Of a stretch of 64,000 bases of DNA, positions 1 to 7,811 are shown piece after piece. The position numbers and the translations under genes are program-made. Each line of letters opens with the position of its first letter. The stretch's first letter is position 1. Source of the stretch: Gordonia terrae (GTDB lineage Bacteria > Actinomycetota > Actinomycetes > Mycobacteriales > Mycobacteriaceae). Where the stretch lies: assembly GCF_001698225.1 (NCBI RefSeq), contig NZ_CP016594.1, positions 5,146,001 through 5,210,000 on the forward strand, read 5' to 3'. The notes under the pieces were generated by a model. The model did not search any database and was not told where the DNA came from. It worked only from the letters and a program-made list of their open reading frames with translations.

Positions 1-702
1 GAGCGCTTCTTTCAGCTCGCCCATCGTGGGAGCGAACAGCACCGGCTCCTCGGGCAGACACAGTGCGGGAACACCGGTGCTGCGCAGCTGGTCCCGGATC
101 TCGTCGAGACGGTCGGGATCGCACCGGTTCGCAACCAGCGCGATCGGGGTCGCATGTGCGGCCGTCACCTCGGCGATCAGCCCCTCGGCCAGACCATGCA
201 GTTCTGCCGGCGACCGGTCGATCGCCCTGATCGCCAACACCATCGGAGCAGCGAGGTTGGCGGCGATCCGGGCGTTGTAGCTCAGCTCCGACGGGGTTCC
301 GACGTCGGTGTAGTCCGAGCCCACGATGACGACGCGGTCGCACCGGGACTGGATCGCGTGAAAGCGGGCGACGATCTCCGCGATCGCGCCCTCGGGATCG
401 TCGTGGACCTGTTCGTAGGTGACGCCGAGACAGTCCTCATACGGGATGTCGGCCGAGTCGTAGTCCAGGAGAAGGTCGAGGATCGGATCACGGTCATCGG
501 TGGCCGTCCGCGAGATCGGTCGGAACACGCCGACGCGTCCGCCGGTGGCCGACAGCAACGCCAGCAGTCCCAGCGCGACGATGGACTTGCCGGTCTCGCC
601 CTCGGCCGAGGCGATGTAGATACTCGTCGTGGTGTCGGTGACGACCTGTTCCGCACTCGCGGGTCCGTCGGCGTTCGCGGTCTGGACTGCATCCGTGGCC
701 AT
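1..702 (-). CDS. pta: Phosphate acetyltransferase, N-terminal part (runs off window)
   Basis: This is the N-terminal part of phosphate acetyltransferase, which interconverts acetyl-CoA and acetyl phosphate in acetate metabolism. Reading leftward from the ATG at 702 the protein has an N-terminal P-loop (ASAEGETGKS, about residues 31-40) and the start of a BioD/DRTGG-type domain, as in the long actinobacterial Pta. The catalytic PTA domain lies beyond the window edge. An in-frame ATG at 714 would add four residues. In M. tuberculosis pta lies directly after fgd1; here the two lie about 5 kb apart on the same strand. Confidence 0.85.
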   Translation of the reverse strand, partial: MATDAVQTANADGPASAEQVVTDTTTSIYIASAEGETGKSIVALGLLALLSATGGRVGVFRPISRTATDDRDPILDLLLDYDSADIPYEDCLGVTYEQVHDDPEGAIAEIVARFHAIQSRCDRVVIVGSDYTDVGTPSELSYNARIAANLAAPMVLAIRAIDRSPAELHGLAEGLIAEVTAAHATPIALVANRCDPDRLDEIRDQLRSTGVPALCLPEEPVLFAPTMGELKEAL

Positions 703-754
703 GCGCCCCAGCATAGTGGCGGTCGCGCCGGGCGCCGGGCCGTCGGATGGAGCG

Positions 755-2449
755 TCAGATCAGAATCCCGGGATTGCACACCCCGGTCGGGTCGAGCGAC
801 CCCTTCACCGCCCGCAACGCGTCGAGGGCCAGCGGTCCGATCTCGTCGTGGTAGGCGTCCCGGTGATCCCGCCCGACCGCGTGATGGTGGGTGATACTCG
901 CGCCGGACGCCCGGATCGCGGTATTGGCCGCGGTTTTCGCCGCCGCCCATTGCGCCAGCGGGTCCTCGCCGAACGGCGCGACGACCGTGAAGTACAGCGA
1001 CGCCCCCGACTCGTAGACGTGGCTGATGTGACACATCACCAGCGGTGGCGTGCCCGACGCCGTGAGCGAGTCCGTGACGGCGGCCGTCACCGCGGCGCGC
1101 ACCTCGTGCAGCCGCGACCAGAAGGCGACGGTCTCGAGCGTCTCGACGAGCACCCCGGCGTCGAGCAACGGATCGCGCAGATACGGCCCCGCGAAACGGC
1201 CTGTACGCCAGGCCTCCCCGGGACCGTCACCCAGAGCGTTGCCCCCGACATCGGTCAGCACCGCCGACGCCGCGTCCCGCCGCCGCGCCACCTCGTCGGC
1301 CGCACCCTCGTACCCGGCGACGACCAGACACCCGGACCCGCCATCCGCTTCACTCTCGGCGCCGGAATCATTCGGCCCGCTCGCTTCGCTCCCGGCGCCG
1401 GCGCCGGAATCATTCGGCCCGCTCGCTTCGCTCCCGGCGCCGGCCGGATCGGCGAGATTCAACGCCGTCTCCACCTCATCCGACAGCCGGAGCACGGTGG
1501 GTAGCGGACCGTCCTGGGCGAGCCGACGGAGCGCGGTGGCGCCGTCGGCGAACGACGCGAACCGCCAGGCGTCGAAGACGCGGGTCGTCGGGACGGGCCG
1601 GATGCGCAGCTGGACGCTGGTGATGACACCGAACACGCCCTCCGAGCCGAGGACCAGCTGACGTAGATCGGGGCCGGCCGCCGAGCGGGGCGCGGTGCCG
1701 AGTTCGATCGTGCCGCGCGGAGTGGCCAGCACCAGCCCTTCCACCATCTCGTCGAACCGCCCGTAGCCCGCCGACGACTGACCGGCCGACCGGGTGGCCG
1801 CATACCCACCGATCCCCGCGCCCTCGTAGGACTGCGGGAAATGTCCGATGGTCCAGCCCTTCTCGCGGAGGAGCGCTTCGGCGGCCGGTCCCCGCAGGCC
1901 TGCCTCCAGCGTCGCCATGCGGGAGATCTCGTCGATCTCGACCACGCGGTCGAGGCGTCGCAGGTCGAGGCTGATCACACCGGCGACCCCGGAGCGGTCC
2001 GGCGTCAGACCGCCCACCACCGATGTCCCGCCGGTGAACGGCACCACCGCGATCCGCCGCTCCGAACACAGTCGCAGGATCACGACCACCTCGTCGTGGT
2101 CACCCGGGTACACGACCAGATCGGGTGCGTCGTCGGCGTCGCCCGCACGCAACCGCAGGATGTCCGGGGTGGAGTAACCGCGCGTGTGCTGAACCCGTGC
2201 GGCATCCGCATCGGAGACGTTGTCGGCACCGACGATCTCCGAGATCTGATCTCGCACAGCGGCATCGACGACCGGTCGGGCGAGCGTGATCGTCGCCGGG
2301 TCGACACCGGAATCGACCGGTCGGTCGCCGGCGAGAGCAGCCGCCGCACCCGGCAGTTCGGCGCTGCGCGCCGGGTCTCCCCATCGCGGCCGCTGCATTT
2401 CGACGACGGGGATCGCGGTTTCGTCGGACATCGGATCGCCGCCGCTCAT
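755..2449 (-). CDS. FAD-binding oxidoreductase, alkylglycerone-phosphate-synthase-like
   Basis: A 564-residue flavoprotein of the FAD_binding_4/FAD-oxidase C family. The FAD site holds the GGTSVVGG turn (about residues 135-145), followed by an ATRSAGQSSAGYG stretch and a TPRG motif, as in AGPS. A triple histidine at about 521-523 matches the AGPS catalytic histidine cluster, and the C-terminus has the usual GSLDPTGVCNPG motif. By family it could make ether lipids or oxidise a hydroxy acid; the substrate is not readable. The ATG at 2449 overlaps the stop of the upstream TetR gene (ATGA), so the pair is probably co-transcribed and translationally coupled. Residues about 336-364 are a tandem-repeat insertion. 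Confidence 0.8.
   Translation of the reverse strand: MSGGDPMSDETAIPVVEMQRPRWGDPARSAELPGAAAALAGDRPVDSGVDPATITLARPVVDAAVRDQISEIVGADNVSDADAARVQHTRGYSTPDILRLRAGDADDAPDLVVYPGDHDEVVVILRLCSERRIAVVPFTGGTSVVGGLTPDRSGVAGVISLDLRRLDRVVEIDEISRMATLEAGLRGPAAEALLREKGWTIGHFPQSYEGAGIGGYAATRSAGQSSAGYGRFDEMVEGLVLATPRGTIELGTAPRSAAGPDLRQLVLGSEGVFGVITSVQLRIRPVPTTRVFDAWRFASFADGATALRRLAQDGPLPTVLRLSDEVETALNLADPAGAGSEASGPNDSGAGAGSEASGPNDSGAESEADGGSGCLVVAGYEGAADEVARRRDAASAVLTDVGGNALGDGPGEAWRTGRFAGPYLRDPLLDAGVLVETLETVAFWSRLHEVRAAVTAAVTDSLTASGTPPLVMCHISHVYESGASLYFTVVAPFGEDPLAQWAAAKTAANTAIRASGASITHHHAVGRDHRDAYHDEIGPLALDALRAVKGSLDPTGVCNPGILI
1358..1441. repeat. 42-bp in-frame tandem duplication inside the oxidase gene
   Basis: Two adjacent 42-bp units begin at 1358 and 1400. 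Each encodes the same 14 residues (GAGSEASGPNDSGA on the minus strand). Each contains GCTCGCTTCGCTCCCGGCGC, which recurs inside the DUF6153 gene near 23627-23646. The length is a multiple of three, so the reading frame survives. Confidence 0.9.
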
Positions 2450-3048
2450 CGCGCCGTGCCCGGCCCGGTACCGCCGGTCGGCGCCGCGCCCCCGGCGTCG
2501 TCTCGCACGACCGCCCGGACGACCAGTTCGGCGATCTGCTCGTCGCTCAGGAAGCTGTCGGGGATCAGCATGAGGGAGTAGATGGTCCGCACGAGGAACT
2601 CCGCGGCCCCCCGCGGATTCGGGAACAACTGGTCCCCGATCTCGGGTTCGAGGTCGGGAAGGGTCTCCGCCACGATCTGGTGGATGAGCGTCGGCCCGGC
2701 CGGATCGCTGGTGGCGACCAGCGCGCGGACGACCTCCTCGGGCTCCTTGCGCAGCACGTACTGCAGCGCATCGTGGTTGCGGATGTACGGCAGGACGTTC
2801 ACCACCTGCGCGTGGATCTTGCCCGCCGCGTCGGGCGCACTCGCCGACCACTCGACCAGCTTCACCCGCAGCAGCGAGACCTCGCGCTCCACGATCGCCG
2901 CGACCAGCGCTTCGCGCCCGCCGAACATCCGGTAGGCGGTGGCGCGCGCGACCCCGGCGTGCCGTGCCACCGACGTCAGACTCAGCGTCTTGGCCCCGAA
3001 TCGGGAGACGAGCCCGACTCCGACATCCACCATGCGGTCACGATCCAT
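2446..3048 (-). CDS. TetR-family transcriptional regulator
   Basis: A 200-residue regulator with an N-terminal TetR helix-turn-helix (about residues 8-55, including TSVARHAGVARATAYRMFGG) and a ligand-binding C-terminal region. Its TGA overlaps the ATG of the downstream AGPS-like oxidase by an ATGA arrangement, so it probably controls the pair. The effector is not predictable. No clear operator was seen in the 17-bp gap to the gene at 3066. Confidence 0.9.
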   Translation of the reverse strand: MDRDRMVDVGVGLVSRFGAKTLSLTSVARHAGVARATAYRMFGGREALVAAIVEREVSLLRVKLVEWSASAPDAAGKIHAQVVNVLPYIRNHDALQYVLRKEPEEVVRALVATSDPAGPTLIHQIVAETLPDLEPEIGDQLFPNPRGAAEFLVRTIYSLMLIPDSFLSDEQIAELVVRAVVRDDAGGAAPTGGTGPGTAR

Positions 3049-3065
3049 GCGAAAACCGTAGCGAA

Positions 3066-3677
3066 TCAGCCTGAGGCGGGAACCGTCGTGGTGGTCGTCG
3101 TGACGGTCGGCGCCGTGGTCGTGGTCTCGTCCGGGACGGCATCTCGGGTGCTCGTCTGCGGTGTCGGGTCGGCGGGCCGATCGGACTCACGTGACTGCGA
3201 CGGCGCGGACGGGGCCGGCGGAGGTGACGATCGTCGGAACGACGGCGTCGTCCGCTCGGGCACCGGCGCCTCGGCCCGCGCGGTGATCGTCGTCTGACGC
3301 TCCACGCGGTCGGTACCCGAACCGCCGCCCCGGCACTCGACGACGAAGGTTCTCGACACGTTCGGGAACACCGTGGCCACCAGAGAACCACGCGAACCGG
3401 GCCCCATCGCCGTCGAGTCGGTGGGCCGCAGCGCACCGCTCGGCGTGAGGGTGCACACCACGGCCGGGTTGCGCGTCGCGTTGTTGTACAGATCGATCTG
3501 GACGCGAGTCCCGTCGACGTGTACCGAACAGCCGGGGACGGGCCCCGACCCGGCGAACGGCGGACAGCTCACATTCGGCGGCGCCGCAGGCGATTCCGAG
3601 TCGACGGTCAGAAGCGTCACCGCCGCGCCCAGGGTCAACGATCCGCCGATCGCGAGACCGGCGACGAGCTTGCGCAT
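3066..3677 (-). CDS. Exported protein of unknown function with Thr/Pro-rich tail
   Basis: A 203-residue protein with an N-terminal hydrophobic segment (about residues 5-25, signal peptide or anchor) and a folded region of about 90 residues with three or four cysteines (VSCPP, PGCSV, VVCTLT, VVECRG). A long Pro/Ser/Thr tail ends in poly-Thr. This looks like a cell-wall-spanning or secreted protein, but no family was recognised. Its start lies 43 bp inside the 3' end of the upstream EamA gene, so the two are probably co-transcribed. Confidence 0.65.
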   Translation of the reverse strand: MRKLVAGLAIGGSLTLGAAVTLLTVDSESPAAPPNVSCPPFAGSGPVPGCSVHVDGTRVQIDLYNNATRNPAVVCTLTPSGALRPTDSTAMGPGSRGSLVATVFPNVSRTFVVECRGGGSGTDRVERQTTITARAEAPVPERTTPSFRRSSPPPAPSAPSQSRESDRPADPTPQTSTRDAVPDETTTTAPTVTTTTTTVPASG

Positions 3678-4723
3678 GACGGTGTCCCCTCGGTTGCGGT
3701 CGTGCCGGGACCCCGTTGTGGGTGTGGAGGCGCCATCGCCGGCGACGATGCGTCCAGGCTACGCGCAGGGCGGGCCATGCGCGGCCTTCTCGGCAGCAAT
3801 CGGCGCGCGATGGCGACCCCGGCGAGGCAGAGCAGTCCACCGACGATGCCGACGCCGGTCGGCAACTCGTCGAGCAGCACCCACGACAGGACGATGACGA
3901 TCGCGGGGACCACGAGCGTCGTGGCCGCCATCGCGCTCGCATCGGTGCGCGCCAACGCATACGCCCACGTGGAGAAGGCGATCGCGGTCGGCCCCACGCC
4001 GAGGTAGATGACCGCCCAGATCGCCCCCGGCTCGGCGCCGGCCAACTCGCCGACGGCGACCGGGGCGAACGGCGCGGTCGCCACGAGACCCGCGACCGCA
4101 CCCAGCCAGGTGGCGGTCAGCGCGTCGACGGTGCGCAGTGCGGACTTCTGGATCAACACACCGGTCGCGTACAGGACTGCCGCGGCGACCCCGAGGACGA
4201 TGCCCAGCCAGTCGGCGTGCGCGTCCGCGGTCGCGGATCCGCCGAGCGCTATCAGCACCACGCCGGCGAAGGCGATCGTCATGCCGATCACGAGATGGCG
4301 CGGAAATCCCTCTCCCAGAAACAGACCCGCGGCAACGGCGACGAGGATCGGCGCCAGGTTCACCAGCAGCGCCGCGGTCCCGGCGTCGAGGTGACGCTCG
4401 GCCCAGTTCAGCAGGATCGTATAGCCCGCGAACCACGCGACGCCGTAGGCGACGACCATTCCCAGTGCGCGACCCCGCGGGAACAGCGGACGTGTCGGCG
4501 TTCCGGTGGTCCGCGCGCGCAGACGCACCACCGCCATGAGGACCGTCAGCGGGATGACCGCGGCGAGCAACCGCAGTAAGGCCATGGCGCCCGGGGAGAA
4601 CGTGTCGCCCAGCGCACGGATCCCGACGAAAGCCGACGCCCACAACACGACGGTGACGATCGCTGCCAGCGCGGGCAGCGATGCGGAGGCGGACGCAGCA
4701 GATGCCGGCAGGCGCGGGGACAT
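3635..4723 (-). CDS. EamA/DMT-family membrane transporter
   Basis: A 362-residue membrane protein with about ten transmembrane helices in two EamA repeats (about residues 15-155 and 170-310), typical of drug/metabolite exporters. Conserved features include WASAFVGIR near the N-terminus and the LLVNLAPILVAV and TLVVPAIVIVLSW helices. A hydrophilic tail of about 50 residues overlaps the start of the next gene. It is transcribed divergently from a LysR gene across a 94-bp gap that holds two palindromes, so the LysR protein is the likely regulator. The substrate is unknown; amino acids are common for this pairing. Confidence 0.88.
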   Translation of the reverse strand: MSPRLPASAASASASLPALAAIVTVVLWASAFVGIRALGDTFSPGAMALLRLLAAVIPLTVLMAVVRLRARTTGTPTRPLFPRGRALGMVVAYGVAWFAGYTILLNWAERHLDAGTAALLVNLAPILVAVAAGLFLGEGFPRHLVIGMTIAFAGVVLIALGGSATADAHADWLGIVLGVAAAVLYATGVLIQKSALRTVDALTATWLGAVAGLVATAPFAPVAVGELAGAEPGAIWAVIYLGVGPTAIAFSTWAYALARTDASAMAATTLVVPAIVIVLSWVLLDELPTGVGIVGGLLCLAGVAIARRLLPRRPRMARPARSLDASSPAMAPPHPQRGPGTTATEGTPSCASSSPVSRSADR

Positions 4724-4756
4724 ACGGTCCAGAATCGCCCATCCGGCAATTCAGCA

Positions 4757-4795
4757 CAAGTAAATACTTGAATCCAACACTTCAGTGACACTGAA
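4757..4795. promoter_or_regulatory. Twin palindromes, candidate LysR operators
   Basis: Two perfect palindromes lie in the divergent EamA/LysR gap: CAAGTAAATACTTG at 4757-4770 (6-bp arms, 2-bp centre) and TTCAGTGACACTGAA at 4781-4795 (7-bp arms, 1-bp centre). The second overlaps the expected -35 region of the LysR gene. This suits autoregulation plus activation of the exporter. Confidence 0.6.
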
Positions 4796-4805
4796 ATGAC
4801 CGCGT

Positions 4806-4811
4806 TATACT
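4806..4811 (+). promoter_or_regulatory. Candidate -10 box, leaderless LysR transcript
   Basis: TATACT lies six bases before the ATG at 4818. Transcription would therefore start at or next to the start codon and give a leaderless mRNA, which is common in this order. No Shine-Dalgarno sequence is present. Confidence 0.5.
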
Positions 4812-4817
4812 CGCCGC

Positions 4818-5717
4818 ATGGTCGACATCCACCGACTCCGCGTCCTGCGTTCGGTCATCGGCGAGCAGTCCATCGGCGGGGCCGCGGCCGCGCTCGGGTA
4901 CACACCGTCGGCGGTCAGTCAGCACATCGCCACGTTCCAGCGCGAGACCGGACTGTCGCTGGTGGAGCGTGACGGTCGTGGCATCGTGCCGACCGAGGCC
5001 GGCACCATCCTGGCGCGCGAGTCCGACACGGTCTTCGAGCAGATCGCCCGCGTCGACGGCCTGATCTCGGAGCTGCGCGACGGACGGCTCGGCCAGTTGC
5101 GGATCAACTATTTCGCCTCCGCCGGCGCCACCTGGATCCCGCCCATCGTGGCGGCGATCTCCCGCGAATTCCCCGGACTGCGACTCGATCTGCGCCTCAT
5201 CGAACTGATGGGCCCCTCGTCGACATCACCCGACATCGAGATCTACGTGGCGGACAGTCGACGCCCCGCTGCCGAGGTCGGCGGCTTCGACGATCGCCGA
5301 CTGGCCACCGACCCGTATCACGCTGTCGTACCGGAGGATTCACCGTGGGCGGCGCTCGAGTCGGTGACCCTCCGTGAGCTGTCCCAGGTCCCGTGGGTCG
5401 ACAACGACGTGGCGCGCGGCCCGTGCCGTCAGGCACTGCTGGACGCGTGCACGTCGGTCGGATTCGTGCCCGATTTCAGCGTGGAGACACAGGACTACCC
5501 GACCGCGATCCGGTTCGTCGCGGCCGGGGTCGGCCTCACCGTCGTCCCCCGACTGGCCCTGATCGACCTGCCGCCGGGCGTCGTGGCGATCCCGATCGTC
5601 GATCCCACGCCCGCGCGCGAGGTGCGGGTCCGGGTGCGCCAGGCCGGACTCGACCTACCGCCGGTGCGACAAGTCCTCGACATGCTCGACTCCGCTGTGG
5701 CGCACAGCTTTTCGTAG
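4818..5717 (+). CDS. LysR-family transcriptional regulator
   Basis: A 299-residue LysR-type regulator. The winged helix is at residues 1-60 (AAAALGYTPSAVSQHIATFQ) and the periplasmic-binding-like effector domain covers about 90-290. The first residues (MVDIHRLRVLRSV) are typical of the family. It is divergent from the EamA exporter and probably controls it in response to the exported compound. The stop is followed at once by a short hairpin at 5718-5733. Confidence 0.92.
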   Translation: MVDIHRLRVLRSVIGEQSIGGAAAALGYTPSAVSQHIATFQRETGLSLVERDGRGIVPTEAGTILARESDTVFEQIARVDGLISELRDGRLGQLRINYFASAGATWIPPIVAAISREFPGLRLDLRLIELMGPSSTSPDIEIYVADSRRPAAEVGGFDDRRLATDPYHAVVPEDSPWAALESVTLRELSQVPWVDNDVARGPCRQALLDACTSVGFVPDFSVETQDYPTAIRFVAAGVGLTVVPRLALIDLPPGVVAIPIVDPTPAREVRVRVRQAGLDLPPVRQVLDMLDSAVAHSFS

Positions 5718-5733
5718 GAGCTTCGGCAAGCTC
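5718..5733. terminator. Short hairpin at convergent gene ends
   Basis: GAGCTT-CGGC-AAGCTC forms a 6-bp stem with a tetraloop immediately after the LysR stop codon. There is no T tract. It lies between the convergent LysR and fgd1 genes, next to a dispersed repeat. Confidence 0.45.
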
Positions 5734-5741
5734 AGCCTCAC

Positions 5742-5790
5742 CGCTGGTTGAGCCGGGCCGGAGCGAAGCGACGCCCCGAGTCGAAGCCAC
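5742..5790. repeat. Dispersed repeat, class B (single copy)
   Basis: A roughly 50-bp element that starts CCGCTGGTTGAGCCGG, carries GGAGCGAAGCGA and ends GAGTCGAAGCCAC. The same element recurs several times, inverted, at 42.85-43.22 kb, and once in the same orientation inside a coding gene at 55.51-55.6 kb. Here it occupies the gap between the convergent LysR and fgd1 genes. Confidence 0.8.
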
Positions 5791-5797
5791 TCCCGCG

Positions 5798-6808
5798 TCA
5801 GCCGAGCTTGCGCAACCGCGGGGCGAGGTCGCGTTCGAAGTTGTCGAGGAACCGCTGCTGGTCGTGTCCGGGGGCGTGGAAGACCAGGTGGTTGAGCCCG
5901 GCGTCGGTGTAGAACTTGACCTTCTCGACGGCCTCGTCGGGATCGGAGGACACGATCCACCGCTTGGCGACCTGCTCGATCGGCAGCTCGTCGGCCAGGC
6001 GCTCCATCTCGGTGGAGCTGTTGACGCTGTGCTTCTGCTCCGGGGTCAGCGACAGCGGAGCCCAGAACCGCGTGTTCTCCAGCGCCAGTTCGGGATCGGG
6101 ATCGTAGGAGATCTTGATCTCGATCATCTTGTCGATGTCGTCGACGTTGCGTTCGGCCTTCTGCGCACCTTCGGCGACCGCGGGCAGCAGCTTCTCGGTG
6201 TAGAGCTCCGGACCCTTGCCCGAGGTACAGATGAAACCGTCACCGGCGCGACCGGCATAGCGGGCCACGACCGGGCCGCCGGCGGCGACATACACCGGGA
6301 TCGGTTGCTCGGGAATGTCATACATGTACGCGCCCTGCGTGTGGTAGTACTCGCCGTCGAAGTTGATCTCCTCGCCGGTCCACAGCTCGCGCATGAGCGT
6401 GATCGACTCCCGCAGGCGTGCGAATCGTTCCTTGAACTCCGGCCACTCGCCCTGGAAACCGGTCGCGTACTCGTTGAGCGCTTCGCCGGTTCCGACGCCG
6501 AGCATGATGCGTCCGGGGTACAGGCAGCCCATCGTGGCGAAGGCCTGCGCGATGACCGCGGGGTTGTAGCGGAAGGTCGGGGTCATCACCGAGGTGCCGA
6601 TCTGCACCCGCTTGGTGCGCTCACCGACCGCCGCCATCCAGGCCAACGAGAAGGGCGCGTGACCGCCGTTGTGCCGCCAGGGCTGGAAGTGATCGCTCAC
6701 CGCAACCGAATCCATGCCGTGCTCTTCGGCCGCGACCGCGATCTCCACCAGCTCGCGCGGATCGAACTGCTCCGCCGATGCCTTGAAACCGAGCTTGAGT
6801 TCTGCCAT
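5798..6808 (-). CDS. fgd1: F420-dependent glucose-6-phosphate dehydrogenase
   Basis: Oxidises glucose 6-phosphate to 6-phosphogluconolactone while reducing coenzyme F420, the main source of F420H2 in these bacteria. It is 336 residues long, the family length. It begins [15 protein letters not shown] and keeps the pocket residues His40 and Trp44 (SDHFQPW) and Glu109 ([10 protein letters not shown]). The ATG at 6808 was chosen over one at 6814 because GAGGAG then sits eight bases upstream. In M. tuberculosis fgd1 precedes pta; here both remain on the same strand but are separated by accessory genes. Confidence 0.97.
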   Translation of the reverse strand: MAELKLGFKASAEQFDPRELVEIAVAAEEHGMDSVAVSDHFQPWRHNGGHAPFSLAWMAAVGERTKRVQIGTSVMTPTFRYNPAVIAQAFATMGCLYPGRIMLGVGTGEALNEYATGFQGEWPEFKERFARLRESITLMRELWTGEEINFDGEYYHTQGAYMYDIPEQPIPVYVAAGGPVVARYAGRAGDGFICTSGKGPELYTEKLLPAVAEGAQKAERNVDDIDKMIEIKISYDPDPELALENTRFWAPLSLTPEQKHSVNSSTEMERLADELPIEQVAKRWIVSSDPDEAVEKVKFYTDAGLNHLVFHAPGHDQQRFLDNFERDLAPRLRKLG

Positions 6809-6941
6809 GTCCATCGCTCCTCTGCCACCGGCCTCACCGCCGGCGCGGGCCGGTCTGCGGAGTCGGCCGAATCGTGTTGTGACCTCGCATACCAACGTAG
6901 AGCATGTGCGCAGACAGCGGCGTCGCCAGCCTGTCGCCCCG

Positions 6942-7628
6942 TCAGCCGGCCCTGCTGCCGGCCGCAGACGCCTCGCCGGACTCGCCAACGGTCAACGTCC
7001 GTGACGCTCCGGCCCGTGTGTCGGCGATGTGCCGCTCCAGCAGGTCGGCCGCACGCTCGGAGTCGCGGTCGCGCACGGCGTCGAGGATCGCCCGATGCTC
7101 GGCCACCGACACGTCGTGCCGCCGGCCCGCGGTCGGCAGATAGTAGAAACGCACCCGCTTGTTCACGTCGGCGACCATCGACTCGAGGACTCGGTTGTGC
7201 GCACAACTCGCCAGTCCGACGTGGAAGTCGCAATTGATCGCGGACAGCGCCGCGTCATCTGTCGTCGCATCCTGACGTTCGACGACCTGCACCAACTCGT
7301 CGAGTTGCGCGGCGGTGCGTCGTTGCGCCGCCAGCCACGCCGCTTTCCGCTCGACGATGAGCCGTGCCTCGAACAGGTCCGACAGTTCGGCGGCATCCCG
7401 GTCCCGGACGTAGGTGCCGCGATTGTGACGACGGACGACCCACCCCTCGGCTTCCAGGGAACGGAGGGCCTCGCGCACAGGGATGTGACTGACCCCCGAC
7501 TCCCGGGCGAGCTCGTCGGCGTTGATGCGCGTACCGGGCGCGAGTCGTCCGGACAGGATGCCCTCCTCCACCTCGGCGCGAATCCGGTCCGCCGGGGCCG
7601 GGGTGACGCCCACGGCGCTCTCACTCAT
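6942..7628 (-). CDS. GntR-family regulator with FCD domain
   Basis: A 228-residue regulator with an N-terminal GntR winged helix (about residues 12-78, with [30 protein letters not shown]) and an all-helical FCD effector domain (about 85-210). It is divergent from the NCS1 permease and amidohydrolase genes and is the likely controller of that unit. TCCTATA motifs occur upstream of both genes. The ligand is not readable from sequence. Confidence 0.9.
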   Translation of the reverse strand: MSESAVGVTPAPADRIRAEVEEGILSGRLAPGTRINADELARESGVSHIPVREALRSLEAEGWVVRRHNRGTYVRDRDAAELSDLFEARLIVERKAAWLAAQRRTAAQLDELVQVVERQDATTDDAALSAINCDFHVGLASCAHNRVLESMVADVNKRVRFYYLPTAGRRHDVSVAEHRAILDAVRDRDSERAADLLERHIADTRAGASRTLTVGESGEASAAGSRAG

Positions 7629-7635
7629 GGCGAGA

Positions 7636-7785
7636 TCCTATATGAATTCTCGATTCTCGTTCTACGCGCTCGACGCCGGCCACCGTCGTGACGAGAGTTC
7701 GCCGCGAATGCCCTCCTGTCGTGGTTAATCGGTTGTTAACGACGCGGCAACGAGAGCGCGACGACTCGAGCGTTTCCTATAGGAA
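7636..7785. promoter_or_regulatory. Candidate GntR operators in divergent promoter region
   Basis: TTCCTATAGGAA at 7774-7785 is a perfect 12-bp palindrome 26 bp before the permease start. A related TCCTATATGA lies at 7636-7645, just upstream of the GntR start. GTTAA-N7-TTAAC at 7724-7740 is a third inverted repeat. The shared TCCTATA core on both sides suggests one regulator acting on both promoters. Confidence 0.5.
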
Positions 7786-7811
7786 CATGCATCGAGGTTC
7801 GGGAGGAACCC

